Notes: generated by a model from the sequence alone, not told the origin. A DNA stretch of 64,000 bases from Peptacetobacter hiranonis (GCF_008151785.1 NZ_CP036523.1:1822019-1886018); one strand, 5' to 3'; counted from the first letter of the stretch, positions 44,196 through 54,339 are shown. Made by a program: numbers and translations.

Positions 44196-45410
44196 TTATT
44201 CTATTTCACTTCTAAAATGAACCATTTCAGCAACCGCCTCTTTGTATTGAGCCTCTTTTATATATCCAAGCTCATACATCTTTTTAAGAATAATCTTCTG
44301 TCTAGTCTTAGCTGCACTATAATTACTATAAATCTTAGGATTATTTGTAATACCTACTAACATCGCCGATTCTGCTAAATCTAAATCTTTTACATTCTTT
44401 CCAAAGTACAACTCTGCACCTGCAGCAACACCATATGCATTTTGTCCAAAATAGATATTATTCAAATAAGCTTCCAAAATTTCATCTTTTTTCATAACTC
44501 TATTCATTCCGACAGCATTGTACATATCCATTATCTTTCTCTTTATAGAAACTTCTGAACTAGTCAATAAGTTTTTTGAAAGCTGCATTTCTATAGTACT
44601 TCCGCCCTGTCTTGAATCAGTCAATATGTTATGAATAAGTGACCTTGCAAGTGCCTTTTTATCAACACCATCGTGTTTATAGAATCTCTCATCTTCAATA
44701 GCCACTATTGCATTTCTCAGGTTTTTAGGCATATCTTTTATAGGTACCTCTTTAGACGAAATGTACTTCTCATGTACCATTTTTGCAGTAACTTCAGGCA
44801 TATCTTTTGTAACATACTTAGCATATCCTATACCACAAGCCCCTGCCACAATACATAAAACAAGAAGCATTGCTACTATTCTGCTCACATAGTAGAATAC
44901 TTTACTTTTTATTTCCTTTTTCTTATTCTTCTTATTCTTACTACTTTTTCTAGTCTTTTTAATAATTTCTCTATCTCGACTTGATTCTCTCTCTTTTTCT
45001 CTAGCACCATAGTTGAATTTAACATCATCAGAAACAGAATTTCTACTATCATTCATTCTAGAATTAGAAACATTAGCATTCTCTCTAGCTCTCTTCTTTC
45101 TTTCAGAAGGAAGCATACTATAATCATATTCTTTTTCTTTATTATTAAGATTTTCCCTGTTATTTTGTCCTCGGTTACTTCTAGGCTGCAATCTCTCTCC
45201 ATTTTTTCTAGAAAGTGCAGATTTACCAGTATTTCCTCTTTTAAAATCATCATTAGCCGTTCTCTCAAATAATGGCTTTGATTTGGTATTTTCTCTTAAT
45301 CTTTCTTCATCGTAAGAATTGTCTGGTCTTCTTATTCTATTAGAGGAACTCCCTCCACTAGAAGACACATTCCTTCTTCTTACCTTATTTTCATTGCTGT
45401 TGTTGAACAT
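44196..45410 (-). CDS. monofunctional peptidoglycan transglycosylase (GT51)
   Basis: 404 residues. A long hydrophilic, Ser/Arg/Asn-rich cytoplasmic region (1-170, low complexity), one transmembrane helix (about 172-197), then a GT51 glycosyltransferase domain polymerising lipid II. Signature motifs: AIEDERFYKHDGVD with catalytic Glu239, RQGGSTIEMQLSKNLL, SIKRKIMDMYNA, and KKDEILEAYLNNIYFGQ. No transpeptidase domain follows, unlike class A PBPs. The GGAGGAAAT RBS precedes ATG 45410. The large disordered cytoplasmic tail is unusual for this enzyme and could serve localisation. Confidence 0.9.
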   Translation of the reverse strand: MFNNSNENKVRRRNVSSSGGSSSNRIRRPDNSYDEERLRENTKSKPLFERTANDDFKRGNTGKSALSRKNGERLQPRSNRGQNNRENLNNKEKEYDYSMLPSERKKRARENANVSNSRMNDSRNSVSDDVKFNYGAREKERESSRDREIIKKTRKSSKNKKNKKKEIKSKVFYYVSRIVAMLLVLCIVAGACGIGYAKYVTKDMPEVTAKMVHEKYISSKEVPIKDMPKNLRNAIVAIEDERFYKHDGVDKKALARSLIHNILTDSRQGGSTIEMQLSKNLLTSSEVSIKRKIMDMYNAVGMNRVMKKDEILEAYLNNIYFGQNAYGVAAGAELYFGKNVKDLDLAESAMLVGITNNPKIYSNYSAAKTRQKIILKKMYELGYIKEAQYKEAVAEMVHFRSEIE

Positions 45411-45451
45411 TAAATTTCCTCCTAATATATCAACCCCAAAATTAATCTATA

Positions 45452-45991
45452 TTACTTGTCAACTTTATCTCTTATCTTTAAGAAAAGCTCAGCAGTTGCC
45501 TGAGTATCACTACTTGCTCTATGTGCATTTTTATTTTCTATACCATAATATTCGCATGCTGTAGCTAATTTTTTATTCTTTCCTCCATAAGAGCTAACTT
45601 TCTTTAATAATTCTAAAGTACATATATAATCTTTAATTTCCTCAAGACCTAGCTTATTTAGATAGTAATTCAAAAACTTAATATCAAATTTTGCATTATG
45701 TGCAATTATTGTATTACTTCCTATAAACTTTCTAAATCTAGGAAGTACCTGTTCTATAGTATCTTCATTTGCAACCATTTCATTAGAAATACCTGTAAGC
45801 TCTGTTATAAATGGCGGTATTTCCTGTTCTGGTTTAACAAATCTACTATAACTTCTAACTATTTTTCCATTTCTTATCTCAGTAATACCTATCTCTATAA
45901 TTTCATTTCCTTCAAATGGATTAAGACCTGTTGTTTCAAGGTCGACTACTATAAATACCTCGTCATTTCCAAAAAGGCTCATCTGCTCCAT
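45452..45991 (-). CDS. DnaQ/PolC-type 3'-5' exonuclease
   Basis: 179-residue DEDDh exonuclease. Exo I DLETTGLNP, Exo II HNAKFDIKFLNYY, Exo III HRASSDTQAT; the acidic and His metal ligands are complete. Resembles the proofreading domain of DNA polymerase III but stands alone, so may act in repair or RNA trimming. RBS GAGGTGATATT. Start ATG 45991. Upstream of the transglycosylase gene by 41 bases. Confidence 0.88.
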   Translation of the reverse strand: MEQMSLFGNDEVFIVVDLETTGLNPFEGNEIIEIGITEIRNGKIVRSYSRFVKPEQEIPPFITELTGISNEMVANEDTIEQVLPRFRKFIGSNTIIAHNAKFDIKFLNYYLNKLGLEEIKDYICTLELLKKVSSYGGKNKKLATACEYYGIENKNAHRASSDTQATAELFLKIRDKVDK

Positions 45992-46033
45992 AATATCACC
46001 TCACTAATAATTATAACTATAAATCAAATACAG

Positions 46034-46879
46034 CTAATCATTAATATCTTCAAATTCCTCCATAAAACTGTGTTTTACTCCATCTTTCTCCCAACCCAAA
46101 ACAGAATCTATATTTACGTTTTGAGCTGCCTTAAAAATAGATTTTTCAACATTATCAAAGTTATCTGTAAGACTTGAAATTAGCTCCTTTATTTCATATC
46201 TCTTATTTCCAGATTTTTTAGATGTAACAGTACAAGCACAATCAAGTGGTTCTATACCTGTATATCTAACAAATCTCTTTATATATTCCTCTCTAATATA
46301 ATAAAGAGGTCTTATAATTTGCATTTCTCCACTCTTTGATGACTTTATCTTTGGAAGCATAGTCTTAAAGTTTCCAGAACATAAAATATTCATCATAGTT
46401 GTTTCAATAACATCGTCGTAGTGATGTCCCAGTGCTAATTTATTACATCCTAGCTCCTCGGCCTTATTGTATAAAGCACCTCTTCTCATCCTTGCGCACA
46501 TATAACAAGGATTATCTCTAGCTATTTCATCAGTTATTCTAAAAATACCAGACTCAAATATTTCAACAGGAATATTTAAATACTTGCAAAGTTCTTCAAG
46601 CTTAACCCTTATATCATCTCTATATCCAGGATCCATAGCTAAAAATACTAACTCAAAATCTATATTAGAATACTTTTTAAGTTCTTGAAACATCTTTGCC
46701 ATTAGCAAGCTATCTTTTCCACCAGATATCGCTACAGCAATTCTATCTCCATCACTTATTAATTTATAATCATTTATAGCCTTTAAAAACTTTGACCATA
46801 TATGCTTCTTATATCTTTTTACAATACATCTTTCTATCTCTTCAAGTGGTCTGACCTGTAAATTGTCAGTTGCCGTCAT
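46034..46879 (-). CDS. TtcA/TilS-superfamily tRNA thiolation enzyme
   Basis: 281-residue N-type ATP pyrophosphatase. PP-loop AISGGKDSLLMAKM; Cys pair in DNPCYMCARMRRGALY and the additional Cys of PLDCACTVTSKKSGN are as in TtcA-like enzymes that bind a 4Fe-4S cluster and put sulfur into tRNA C32. Family members also modify U54, so the exact tRNA position is unsure. Start ATG 46879 follows TTGAGGAG. Confidence 0.82.
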   Translation of the reverse strand: MTATDNLQVRPLEEIERCIVKRYKKHIWSKFLKAINDYKLISDGDRIAVAISGGKDSLLMAKMFQELKKYSNIDFELVFLAMDPGYRDDIRVKLEELCKYLNIPVEIFESGIFRITDEIARDNPCYMCARMRRGALYNKAEELGCNKLALGHHYDDVIETTMMNILCSGNFKTMLPKIKSSKSGEMQIIRPLYYIREEYIKRFVRYTGIEPLDCACTVTSKKSGNKRYEIKELISSLTDNFDNVEKSIFKAAQNVNIDSVLGWEKDGVKHSFMEEFEDIND

Positions 46880-47030
46880 ACTTTTCTCCTCAACTTTCTA
46901 TGAAAATCTTCATTATAATATAATACCACAAAATAAATCATTTAGTTATCACTTCTATCAAATTTCATAATATAGTAGAAAATTGTAATATTTTCTTTAG
47001 AAATTCTTTTATATTATTACAATTTTTTAA

Positions 47031-47074
47031 TAAAAAATGCCAACCGTTTGATTAATTTATCATACGGTTGGCAT
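47031..47074 (-). terminator. terminator of fumarase-malic enzyme operon
   Basis: ATGCCAACCGTATGAT pairs with ATCAAACGGTTGGCAT (one mismatch) on the minus strand, followed by TTTTTTATT. Confidence 0.9.
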
Positions 47075-47106
47075 AGTGTACAAAATTTTAAATTTAATTA
47101 TTCAGT

Positions 47107-48825
47107 TTATTTTCTTACTACTCCAGATTTTATAGCAGCTTTTTTTACGGCTTCAGCTACGTTTTTAGCTACATTCTTATCAAATGCCATTGGTAGTATA
47201 TTCTCTGTATTTAATTCATTTTCAGAAACAGAGTTTGCTATTGCATATGCAGCTGCAACCTTCATTTCTTCATTAATGTCAGTTGCTCTTACATCTAATG
47301 CACCTCTGAATATTCCTGGGAATGCTAATACATTGTTTATCTGGTTAGGGAAGTCTGATCTTCCTGTTCCAACTATAAATGCTCCACCTTCTTTAGCCTC
47401 ATCAGGCATTATTTCAGGTGTAGGATTCGCCATTGCCATTATAACAGGTTTATCTCCCATAGTCTTAACCATCTCTTTTGTAAGCATTCCTGGTCTTGAA
47501 ACACCTACAAAAACATCCTTGCCTTTTATAACGTCTTTTAATAGACCTTTTTCTTTATTTTTATTTGTAACTCTAGCCATTTCAAGCTGAGCTTCATTTA
47601 TACCTTCATAATCCTCTGTTATAGCTCCAAATCTATCACAAAGTATTACATTCTTTACATTCATATTTAGAAGCATTTTTGCTATTGCTATTCCTGCAGA
47701 ACCAGCTCCATTTATAACAACTTCTAAATCTTCTATATTTTTACCTTCTATTAACTTAGTTGCGTTTATAATCGCTGCAGATACAACTATCGCTGTACCA
47801 TGCTGGTCATCGTGGAATACTGGTATATCTAGCTCTTCTTTTAATCTTCTTTCTATTTCAAAACATCTTGGAGCTGATATATCTTCTAAGTTTATTCCAC
47901 CAAATACAGGCGCAATATTTTTAACTGTTCTAACTATATCATCTACATCATTAGTATCTAAACATATTGGAAATGCCTCAACCCCAGCAAATTCCTTAAA
48001 TAATATGGCTTTTCCTTCCATAACAGGTATCCCCGCAGAAGCACCTATATCTCCAAGTCCTAAAACTGCACTACCATCGCTTACTATTGCAACCATATTT
48101 CCTTTTAATGTATATTTATAAACATCGTCTGGATTTTCATGTATTTTAACACAAGGTGCAGCTACACCTGGAGTATATGCTATTGATAAATCATCTCTAT
48201 CCTTAACAGCTATCTTACTAGACATCTGTACTTTTCCCCTGTTTTTTTCATGTAGTTCTAATGATAATGCTGAAAAATCTTTTTTCATAAATTTATTTCT
48301 TCCTTCCTCGTAGATATTATTTCCTTCAGAATCTATGGCTACAGTTAGCTTTAAGTTCTCTACTTTAAGTTTTCTAACAGCCTCTGCACCTAAATCATCA
48401 TACGCTATTACTTCACATTCCTTTATAGAATCAGATATATATGCACCTGCACCGCCGATAGCAGCTAGATAGACTGCCTTATATTTTTTCATACCTTCTA
48501 CTACCTTCTCAGATCTCTTTCCTTTTCCAATCATAACCTTTAATCCTCTTTCAAGTAGAGGTACAGTTAAGTCATCCATTCTATAGCTAGTAGTAGGTCC
48601 AGCAGATCCTATTACTTCTCCTGGTTTTGATGGTGTAGGGCCAACATAATATATACCTTGTCCTTCTGGGTTAAATGGAAGCTCTTCCCCATTTTCAATA
48701 GCATTTATAAATCTTTTGTGTGCAGCATCTCTACCTGTGTAAATAACTCCTCTTAATTCAACCATTTCGCCTACTTTTAAATCTAAAATATCTTCAGTAG
48801 ATACAGGCATTACTAATTTTTTCAT
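47107..48825 (-). CDS. fusion of fumarate hydratase beta subunit and malic enzyme
   Basis: 572-residue two-domain protein. Residues 1 to about 178 match class I fumarase/tartrate dehydratase beta subunits (MPVSTEDILDLKVGE, YVGPTPSKPGEVIGSAGPTT, SYRMDDLTVPLLERG). Residues from about 180 form a complete NAD(P) malic enzyme: AYTPGVAAPC with the catalytic Tyr, MEGKAILFKEF with catalytic Lys, FHDDQHGTA, and the NAD fold VINGAGSAGIAIAK. The fumarase alpha gene is 11 bases upstream. Together they would turn fumarate to malate to pyruvate plus CO2. Met180 has purine-rich GAGGAAGGAAG upstream, so a separate malic enzyme may also be made. RBS AGGGGGG, ATG 48825. Confidence 0.93.
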   Translation of the reverse strand: MKKLVMPVSTEDILDLKVGEMVELRGVIYTGRDAAHKRFINAIENGEELPFNPEGQGIYYVGPTPSKPGEVIGSAGPTTSYRMDDLTVPLLERGLKVMIGKGKRSEKVVEGMKKYKAVYLAAIGGAGAYISDSIKECEVIAYDDLGAEAVRKLKVENLKLTVAIDSEGNNIYEEGRNKFMKKDFSALSLELHEKNRGKVQMSSKIAVKDRDDLSIAYTPGVAAPCVKIHENPDDVYKYTLKGNMVAIVSDGSAVLGLGDIGASAGIPVMEGKAILFKEFAGVEAFPICLDTNDVDDIVRTVKNIAPVFGGINLEDISAPRCFEIERRLKEELDIPVFHDDQHGTAIVVSAAIINATKLIEGKNIEDLEVVINGAGSAGIAIAKMLLNMNVKNVILCDRFGAITEDYEGINEAQLEMARVTNKNKEKGLLKDVIKGKDVFVGVSRPGMLTKEMVKTMGDKPVIMAMANPTPEIMPDEAKEGGAFIVGTGRSDFPNQINNVLAFPGIFRGALDVRATDINEEMKVAAAYAIANSVSENELNTENILPMAFDKNVAKNVAEAVKKAAIKSGVVRK

Positions 48826-48836
48826 CTAAATCCCCC

Positions 48837-49676
48837 CTATATTATAGCTTTCTTATGTCTTGATGCGTGGCAATTTACATTTACCGCAACTGGAAGTCCA
48901 GCTATATGGGTAGGATATGTTTCTATATTTACCCCTAGAGAAGTTGTACTTCCTCCAAATCCCTGAGGTCCTATTCCCAAATTATTTATTTCTTCTAGTA
49001 TTTCTTTTTCTAATTTCGCAATACTTTCGTCTTCATTATGCTGACCTAACTCTCTAAATAGAGCTTTTTTGGCTATTTCACAGCATTTATCCATAGTTCC
49101 ACCTATCCCAACTCCAATAACAGTTGGTGGGCATGGATTTGGACCAGCTTGAGATACTGTTTCTACAACAAATTTCTTTATACCCTCAATACCATCAGAA
49201 GGTTTTAACATTTTAAGAGCACTCATATTCTCGCTACCAAATCCCTTTGCTGCAAATTCTATTTCTATCCTATCTCCCTTTATAAAATCGTAATGTATAA
49301 CAGCGGGAGTATTATCTTTAGTATTAACTCTATCAATAGGAGAAACTACAGATTTTCTTAAATATCCTTCAGCATACCCTTCAGATACACCTCTATTTAT
49401 AGCTTCTGTCAATGTTTCTCCTTCTACTATTACATCTTGCCCCACTTTAACAAAAAATACAGCCATACCTGTATCCTGGCAAATAGGAATATTTTTCTGC
49501 TCTGCTTTGTCAGCATTTTCAAGTAAAATATTTAAAATATTTTTACCTGTTTCACTTTTTTCTGTTTCTATACTTTTTTTAATCCGATTTTTCACATCGT
49601 CTCCTAAAAATATAGCAGCCTCAATACACATATCCTTTACGGCATCTGTTATAACTCTTGAGTCTATTTTTCTCAT
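48837..49676 (-). CDS. fumarate hydratase class I, alpha subunit
   Basis: 279-residue alpha subunit carrying the labile [4Fe-4S] cluster. Cys66 in [13 protein letters not shown], Cys182 in [16 protein letters not shown], and the Cys198/Cys199 pair are the visible ligand candidates. It resembles TtdA/FumA N-terminal domains. The partner beta subunit is fused to malic enzyme in the next gene, so the working enzyme is probably an alpha plus beta-malic enzyme complex. RBS GAAGGG, ATG 49676. Tartrate dehydratase is an alternative; the malic enzyme context favours fumarase. Confidence 0.92.
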   Translation of the reverse strand: MRKIDSRVITDAVKDMCIEAAIFLGDDVKNRIKKSIETEKSETGKNILNILLENADKAEQKNIPICQDTGMAVFFVKVGQDVIVEGETLTEAINRGVSEGYAEGYLRKSVVSPIDRVNTKDNTPAVIHYDFIKGDRIEIEFAAKGFGSENMSALKMLKPSDGIEGIKKFVVETVSQAGPNPCPPTVIGVGIGGTMDKCCEIAKKALFRELGQHNEDESIAKLEKEILEEINNLGIGPQGFGGSTTSLGVNIETYPTHIAGLPVAVNVNCHASRHKKAII

Positions 49677-49743
49677 TTTATCCCTTCTTTCAGAAATTAA
49701 CGCTGGTAAACTATAATCTCTATCTCTTCTTTATTTTAGCTTT

Positions 49744-50229
49744 TTATTTTATTATATCGATAAACTCACAACCAACAACTTTTTCCAAATCTTTTGGAGC
49801 AAGTTCTACCTGATATCCTATTTTTCCTGCACTTACAATCATTGTTTCAAGTTCTAATGCCGTATCATTTACAAATGTTTTATACTGTTTTTTCATACCT
49901 ATAGGAGAACATCCCCCTCTTATATATCCAGTAACCTTATTTATGTCCTTAACATGAATCATTTCTATATTCTTTTCTTTAGCTGCTTTTGCCGCTTTTT
50001 TCATATCTAAAGATTCAGCTACAGATATAACAAATACAAAAAATTCCTTGCTATGCCCCTGGGCAACTAAAGTCTTGTATACTTCTTTCTCATCTCTTCC
50101 TATACTATGTGCAACTGTGACACCATCTACATGATCTTTATCCACAGGATAAGTAAGTTCTTTATGGTCTATTTTATTAGAATCTAATATTCTCATAGCA
50201 TTAGTTTTTACTGTCTTAGCTTTTGCCAT
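49744..50229 (-). CDS. ybaK: YbaK-type Cys-tRNA(Pro) deacylase
   Basis: 161-residue trans-editing protein of the YbaK/EbsC group that clears cysteine from tRNA-Pro. Characteristic: TNAMRILDSNKIDHKELTY at the N-terminus, VYKTLVAQG (with the catalytic Lys), GYIRGGCSPIGMKK, and the C-terminal strand. ATG 50229 has AAAGGGTG nine bases upstream. It begins 15 bases after the ygiQ stop, so co-transcribed. Confidence 0.9.
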   Translation of the reverse strand: MAKAKTVKTNAMRILDSNKIDHKELTYPVDKDHVDGVTVAHSIGRDEKEVYKTLVAQGHSKEFFVFVISVAESLDMKKAAKAAKEKNIEMIHVKDINKVTGYIRGGCSPIGMKKQYKTFVNDTALELETMIVSAGKIGYQVELAPKDLEKVVGCEFIDIIK

Positions 50230-50244
50230 TTTAATAATCACCCT

Positions 50245-52218
50245 TTATCTTCTCTTTTTTCTAGCTTTAGAATTTCCACTAGATTTTCTATTATTATCTC
50301 TTCCTCTATTCGATTTTCCTTTTGAATTATTTTCTTTTCCTCTTGAAGAAGATTTTCCACCTTTAGAATTTTTACCTTTTCCTCCAGAGTTTCCTCTTTC
50401 TTCGTAGCTCCAATCACCTTTTCTTGGTTTTATTAAACAATTTCTGCCGTATCCGATTAAATCCTCTCTATGAGCCTTTACAAGTGCTTCATGTACTAAG
50501 TCATAATTTTTGGGATTTGAGAACTGAAGAAGAGCTCTCTGCATAGCTTTTTCATGTCTATCTTTTGGAATATACACAGTTTTCATATCCATTGGATTAA
50601 GTCCTGTATAGTACATTGCTGTAGAAAGAGTCCCTGGTGTTGGGTAGAAATCCTGTACCTGTTCTGGCTGATAATGTGTATCTCTAAGGAATTCTGCCAA
50701 TTCTATAGCATCATCTAGTTCACATCCTGGGTGACTAGACATTAAATATGGTATTAAGTACTGTTTTAATCCTAATTTTTCATTTATATCAAAGAATTTC
50801 TTTCTAAAACTGTTGTAAGTTTTTCCAGCTGGTTTCTGCATATAATCAAGTACTCTTTCAGAAATATGTTCTGGAGCAACCTTCAGCTGTCCACTTACAT
50901 GATATTTTATAAGTTCATTTAAGAACTTATCATTTTTTTCTGCCATAACAAAATCATATCTTATACCAGATCTTACAAATACCTTTTTAACACCTTCAAT
51001 ACTTCTAACTTTTCTAAGTAAGTCTATATAGTCACTGTGGTCTGCATTAAGATTTTTACATGGTGATGGATATAAACACTGTCTATGTTTACAAGTACCA
51101 TGCTTTAACTGCTTCTTGCATGCTGGCTCTCTAAAATCTGCAGTAGGTCCACCGACATCGTGAATATAACCTTTAAAGTCAGGCATTTTTGTCATTTCTT
51201 TTGCTTCTCTTATTATAGATTCTTTACTTCTACTCTGAATCATTCTTCCCTGATGGAACGTTATCGCACAGAACGAACAACTTCCAAAGCACCCTCTATT
51301 GCTGACTATACTAAATTTGACTTCATTTATAGCTGGTATTCCTCCATCTTTTTCATATATAGGATGATAATTCTTTTGATATGGAAGGTCATACACCCTA
51401 TCTAGCTCTTCTCTAGTAAGAGGTCTTTCAGGTACATTTTGAACTAAGAACTTATCACCATGTTGCTGAATTATAATTTTCCCTCTTATAGGATCCTGCT
51501 CCTCGTACTGAACTTTAAATGCCTCTGCATACTTTCTCTTATCCGCAATAGTTTCCTCATGAGAAGGTATTACAACATAATCTCCATATATTTCATCTAA
51601 TGAGTCAGCTAAATAGCAAGTTCCATTTATATGTCTTATATACTTAGGATCAAACCCATCATTTAAAGCATCTGCAACCTCTACTATTTGCTTTTCACTC
51701 ATTCCATAAACTAATAAATCAGCTCCACTATCTACTAGTATAGAATTTCTAACTCTATCATTCCAATAGTCATAGTGAGAAAATCTTCTTAAACTAGCTT
51801 CTATTCCACCGATTACAACTGGAATATCTCCATAAATCTCTCTAATTTTATTACAATAAACTATTACAGCTCTATCTGGTCTTTTGCCCATTTTTCCACC
51901 AGGAGAATATAAATCTTTATCTCTTCTCCTTTTACTTACAGAATAGTGGTTTACCATAGAGTCCATATTACCCGAGTTTACTAAAAATCCAAGTCTTGGT
52001 CTTCCAAATTTCATGAAATCGTCGTTCTTTTTCCAATCTGGCTGCGATATTATACCTATCTTGTAACCCGCATCTTCTAATACCCTAGATATAATAGCTG
52101 TTCCAAAACTGTGGTGGTCTACATACGCATCCCCTGTAACAAGTGCAAAGTCTACCTCTTCCCAACCTCTTTCTAGCATATCTTCTCTACATATTGGTAA
52201 AAACTTATTTTCCACCAT
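50245..52218 (-). CDS. YgiQ-family (UPF0313) radical SAM protein
   Basis: 657-residue radical SAM protein. The cluster motif is [18 protein letters not shown] (CX3CX2C). N-terminal YgiQ-specific region ([30 protein letters not shown]) and C-terminal region [16 protein letters not shown]. Ends with a low-complexity basic Gly/Ser/Lys/Arg tail of about 50 residues, which may bind nucleic acid. Function of the family is not established. AGGAGGTGAT precedes the start (ATG 52218, with a GTG directly after). Leads a probable operon with ybaK. Confidence 0.9.
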   Translation of the reverse strand: MVENKFLPICREDMLERGWEEVDFALVTGDAYVDHHSFGTAIISRVLEDAGYKIGIISQPDWKKNDDFMKFGRPRLGFLVNSGNMDSMVNHYSVSKRRRDKDLYSPGGKMGKRPDRAVIVYCNKIREIYGDIPVVIGGIEASLRRFSHYDYWNDRVRNSILVDSGADLLVYGMSEKQIVEVADALNDGFDPKYIRHINGTCYLADSLDEIYGDYVVIPSHEETIADKRKYAEAFKVQYEEQDPIRGKIIIQQHGDKFLVQNVPERPLTREELDRVYDLPYQKNYHPIYEKDGGIPAINEVKFSIVSNRGCFGSCSFCAITFHQGRMIQSRSKESIIREAKEMTKMPDFKGYIHDVGGPTADFREPACKKQLKHGTCKHRQCLYPSPCKNLNADHSDYIDLLRKVRSIEGVKKVFVRSGIRYDFVMAEKNDKFLNELIKYHVSGQLKVAPEHISERVLDYMQKPAGKTYNSFRKKFFDINEKLGLKQYLIPYLMSSHPGCELDDAIELAEFLRDTHYQPEQVQDFYPTPGTLSTAMYYTGLNPMDMKTVYIPKDRHEKAMQRALLQFSNPKNYDLVHEALVKAHREDLIGYGRNCLIKPRKGDWSYEERGNSGGKGKNSKGGKSSSRGKENNSKGKSNRGRDNNRKSSGNSKARKKRR

Positions 52219-52226
52219 ATCACCTC

Positions 52227-52763
52227 CTATTTCTTATCGTGTTTCTTTTTATCCTTAATATCTGGAATTTCTATTTCTTTAACATCATCCGAATCTTCAA
52301 ACCATTCTTCCTCAGAGAAAAAGCTTCCGTCTGTAATTTTATCCACATCCATTTTCATATACTTACCATGAGCTGTAGCAGCAATTTCTCCACTTTCAAG
52401 AATTATCTCTCCAGTTCCTTCAAATAATCTTCTATTTTCTTTATCTATTCTTCCTATTACATAAATTGTTTCATCTGTAGGCACTGGCTTTTTATATTTT
52501 AATTCTAAAGATACTGTAACTCCCCATACATCTTCATTTCCTATACTAACAGCTCTACCTATTGTCTCATCAAGTAATGCCGCAGATATTCCTCCATGAA
52601 CTCTTCCTGGATAGCTCTGGTGCTCATTTAATGTATGACATACACACAGTAATTCTCCATTTTCTAATTCATAAAAACTAGATTTTAAACCCAAGTCATT
52701 TTGATTACCACATACTATACATTTTCTTCCTATATTCTGTTTCTTTAAAACTTTATACTTCAA
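52227..52763 (-). CDS. PaaI-type hotdog thioesterase
   Basis: About 178 residues. A hotdog-fold acyl-CoA thioesterase signature: [19 protein letters not shown] with the catalytic acidic residue on the hot helix. It begins with a CIVCG motif common in this family, and ends with an acidic, Lys-rich tail. Start codon is uncertain: TTG 52763 has GGAG nine bases upstream; ATG 52772 overlaps that RBS, and GTG 52778 is the first possible start. Eight bases before ygiQ. Confidence 0.82.
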   Translation of the reverse strand: MKYKVLKKQNIGRKCIVCGNQNDLGLKSSFYELENGELLCVCHTLNEHQSYPGRVHGGISAALLDETIGRAVSIGNEDVWGVTVSLELKYKKPVPTDETIYVIGRIDKENRRLFEGTGEIILESGEIAATAHGKYMKMDVDKITDGSFFSEEEWFEDSDDVKEIEIPDIKDKKKHDKK

Positions 52764-52783
52764 AAAAATCATCTCCACGTCAA

Positions 52784-53524
52784 TTAAAATGTAATTGCAT
52801 TCATTGAAATACTCATAACAACAAAAACAATTCCTATTACTCTAATCATAAACACAATTGTGTATTCTATTATACCTTCACTAAATTTCTTTTTAAGTCT
52901 AAATATTTCCTCTGGATATACAAAAAGTATTACCCCTATAAATGTCATTACTAACGGTATAATAACTATATTCTGCGCATTCATAATATTCATTTCTCTA
53001 GAATGATACATTATTGCAGATTCTATAAATCTATATTCAAACGGAACCTTACTATCATATTTAAAATTGTACTCTAATTCTCCACTATCCTTAGAAATTG
53101 AAACAGCTGAATTCAAAAGCTCATTATGTAGTCTATCGTCCATTACAAACTTATTTCCATTAAATAGCTTCATAACTACTGTATTTTTTGAATCGTTAGT
53201 ACTTATATAAGTTGCGACCTGATTTCCATCTTTTTTTAACTCATAATCGCTATTATATCTCCCTGTTAAGTACATCTCCTCATCTTCCATTTCATCCACT
53301 ACTTTTCTAGTTTCAGTTAATTCGTAAATTGTTCCATCCTCACATTTAATCTTAGATGTATTATCCTGTGTCCCCATATATCTATATGTTTTTCCATCTA
53401 TTGAAAAAGATTCATAAGAAATATATTCTTTACTTATGAAGAATATATTTATCATCACTGTAACAAGGATTATTATAGAAAATACTTTTTCTTTCCCTAT
53501 TTTTCTCAAAACCTTCTCAAGCAT
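52784..53524 (-). CDS. membrane protein with extracytoplasmic domain, unknown
   Basis: 246 residues. One N-terminal transmembrane helix (about 15-31), an external domain of about 150 residues rich in Thr/Asp/Tyr strands, then two C-terminal transmembrane helices (about 185-203 and 221-245). No motif recognised. RBS CAGGAGTG, ATG 53524. It lies between the PHP hydrolase and thioesterase genes with short gaps, probably in one operon. Confidence 0.65.
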   Translation of the reverse strand: MLEKVLRKIGKEKVFSIIILVTVMINIFFISKEYISYESFSIDGKTYRYMGTQDNTSKIKCEDGTIYELTETRKVVDEMEDEEMYLTGRYNSDYELKKDGNQVATYISTNDSKNTVVMKLFNGNKFVMDDRLHNELLNSAVSISKDSGELEYNFKYDSKVPFEYRFIESAIMYHSREMNIMNAQNIVIIPLVMTFIGVILFVYPEEIFRLKKKFSEGIIEYTIVFMIRVIGIVFVVMSISMNAITF

Positions 53525-53556
53525 TATTTCACTCCTGCACCACTATATGTCACTAT

Positions 53557-54276
53557 CTAAAAGTCTATCCCAAAAAATTCCACAATCTGATCTTCCCAAT
53601 AATTTATAACTAATTCTTCAGGGAATTCTAATTCATTTATAAGTTTCTCACAGTTATCAAATTTACCGATTGAATAGCATATATGCGAATCTGATCCAAA
53701 TATAACTCTTGTATTATATTTTTTACAGTACTCAAACATTTCTGCATAATTTTTATCAGCACCCTTTCTTGAACTAGTAGGATTTAATGATGTATTATTT
53801 ACTTCTAATAGAATATTTTTTTCAGCTGCTTTTTTTACAACTGCTTCGTAGTCTATTGGATATCTATCATCATCTGGATGTCCTATTATTTTCACAAATG
53901 GATTTTCCATAACATTTAAAAGAGCTCTTGTATTTTCTTCTTTAGTCCCTGGAACTATACATGGATTATGTAAACTAGCTATTGCATAATCTAATTTTTT
54001 TAAATCATAATCTGATATATCTATTCTTCCATTAAAATCTAATATATTCGCCTCTATACCTCTTAATATTTTCACAATTCCAATTTGTCTAGGTATCACC
54101 TTTAAATTGTGGAAGAAATACTCATGAGGTCCACCTGGCATCTTTACTCCATGCTCAGATAGCCCTAAAAATTTAAGACCTACCTCATTTGCTTCATCTA
54201 TATTTTCTTTAACTGTACTATATGCATGTCCACCAAAAACCGTATGAGTATGCATATCTATTATAGCTTTTTTCAT
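53557..54276 (-). CDS. PHP-domain phosphoesterase (YcdX-like)
   Basis: 239-residue PHP hydrolase. Metal ligands: DMHTHTVFGGHAYS at the N-terminus, SEHG, RGIEANI, ASLHNP, IGHPDDDRY, and GSDSHICYSIG near the C-terminus, as in the YcdX trinuclear-zinc type. Phosphatase or phosphodiesterase activity is likely; histidinol phosphatase is possible but no his genes are nearby. RBS TAGGAGG, start ATG 54276. Confidence 0.87.
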   Translation of the reverse strand: MKKAIIDMHTHTVFGGHAYSTVKENIDEANEVGLKFLGLSEHGVKMPGGPHEYFFHNLKVIPRQIGIVKILRGIEANILDFNGRIDISDYDLKKLDYAIASLHNPCIVPGTKEENTRALLNVMENPFVKIIGHPDDDRYPIDYEAVVKKAAEKNILLEVNNTSLNPTSSRKGADKNYAEMFEYCKKYNTRVIFGSDSHICYSIGKFDNCEKLINELEFPEELVINYWEDQIVEFFGIDF

Positions 54277-54294
54277 AAATCATTTTCCTCCTAT

Positions 54295-54339
54295 AAAAGA
54301 AGGCCGCCTTAATCCTGTATCGGGATACAAAGCAGCCTT
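54295..54339 (-). terminator. structured terminator between S1-repeat gene and PHP gene
   Basis: AAGGCTGC pairs with GCGGCCTT and encloses a second hairpin TGTATC-CC-GATACA; a short T-rich tail CTTTTAT follows on the minus strand. The nested shape is unusual, and incomplete termination could let S1 transcripts reach the PHP gene. Confidence 0.6.

Noticed and set aside
46981..47023. Inverted repeat ATTGTAATA/TATTACAAT followed by T on the plus strand
   Set aside because: Very AT-rich and weak; no plus-strand gene precedes it. Might be an operator of the TtcA-like gene but cannot be supported.
47048..47590. 180-codon plus-strand frame opposite the malic enzyme
   Set aside because: Starts inside the operon terminator and mirrors the well-supported malic enzyme domain.
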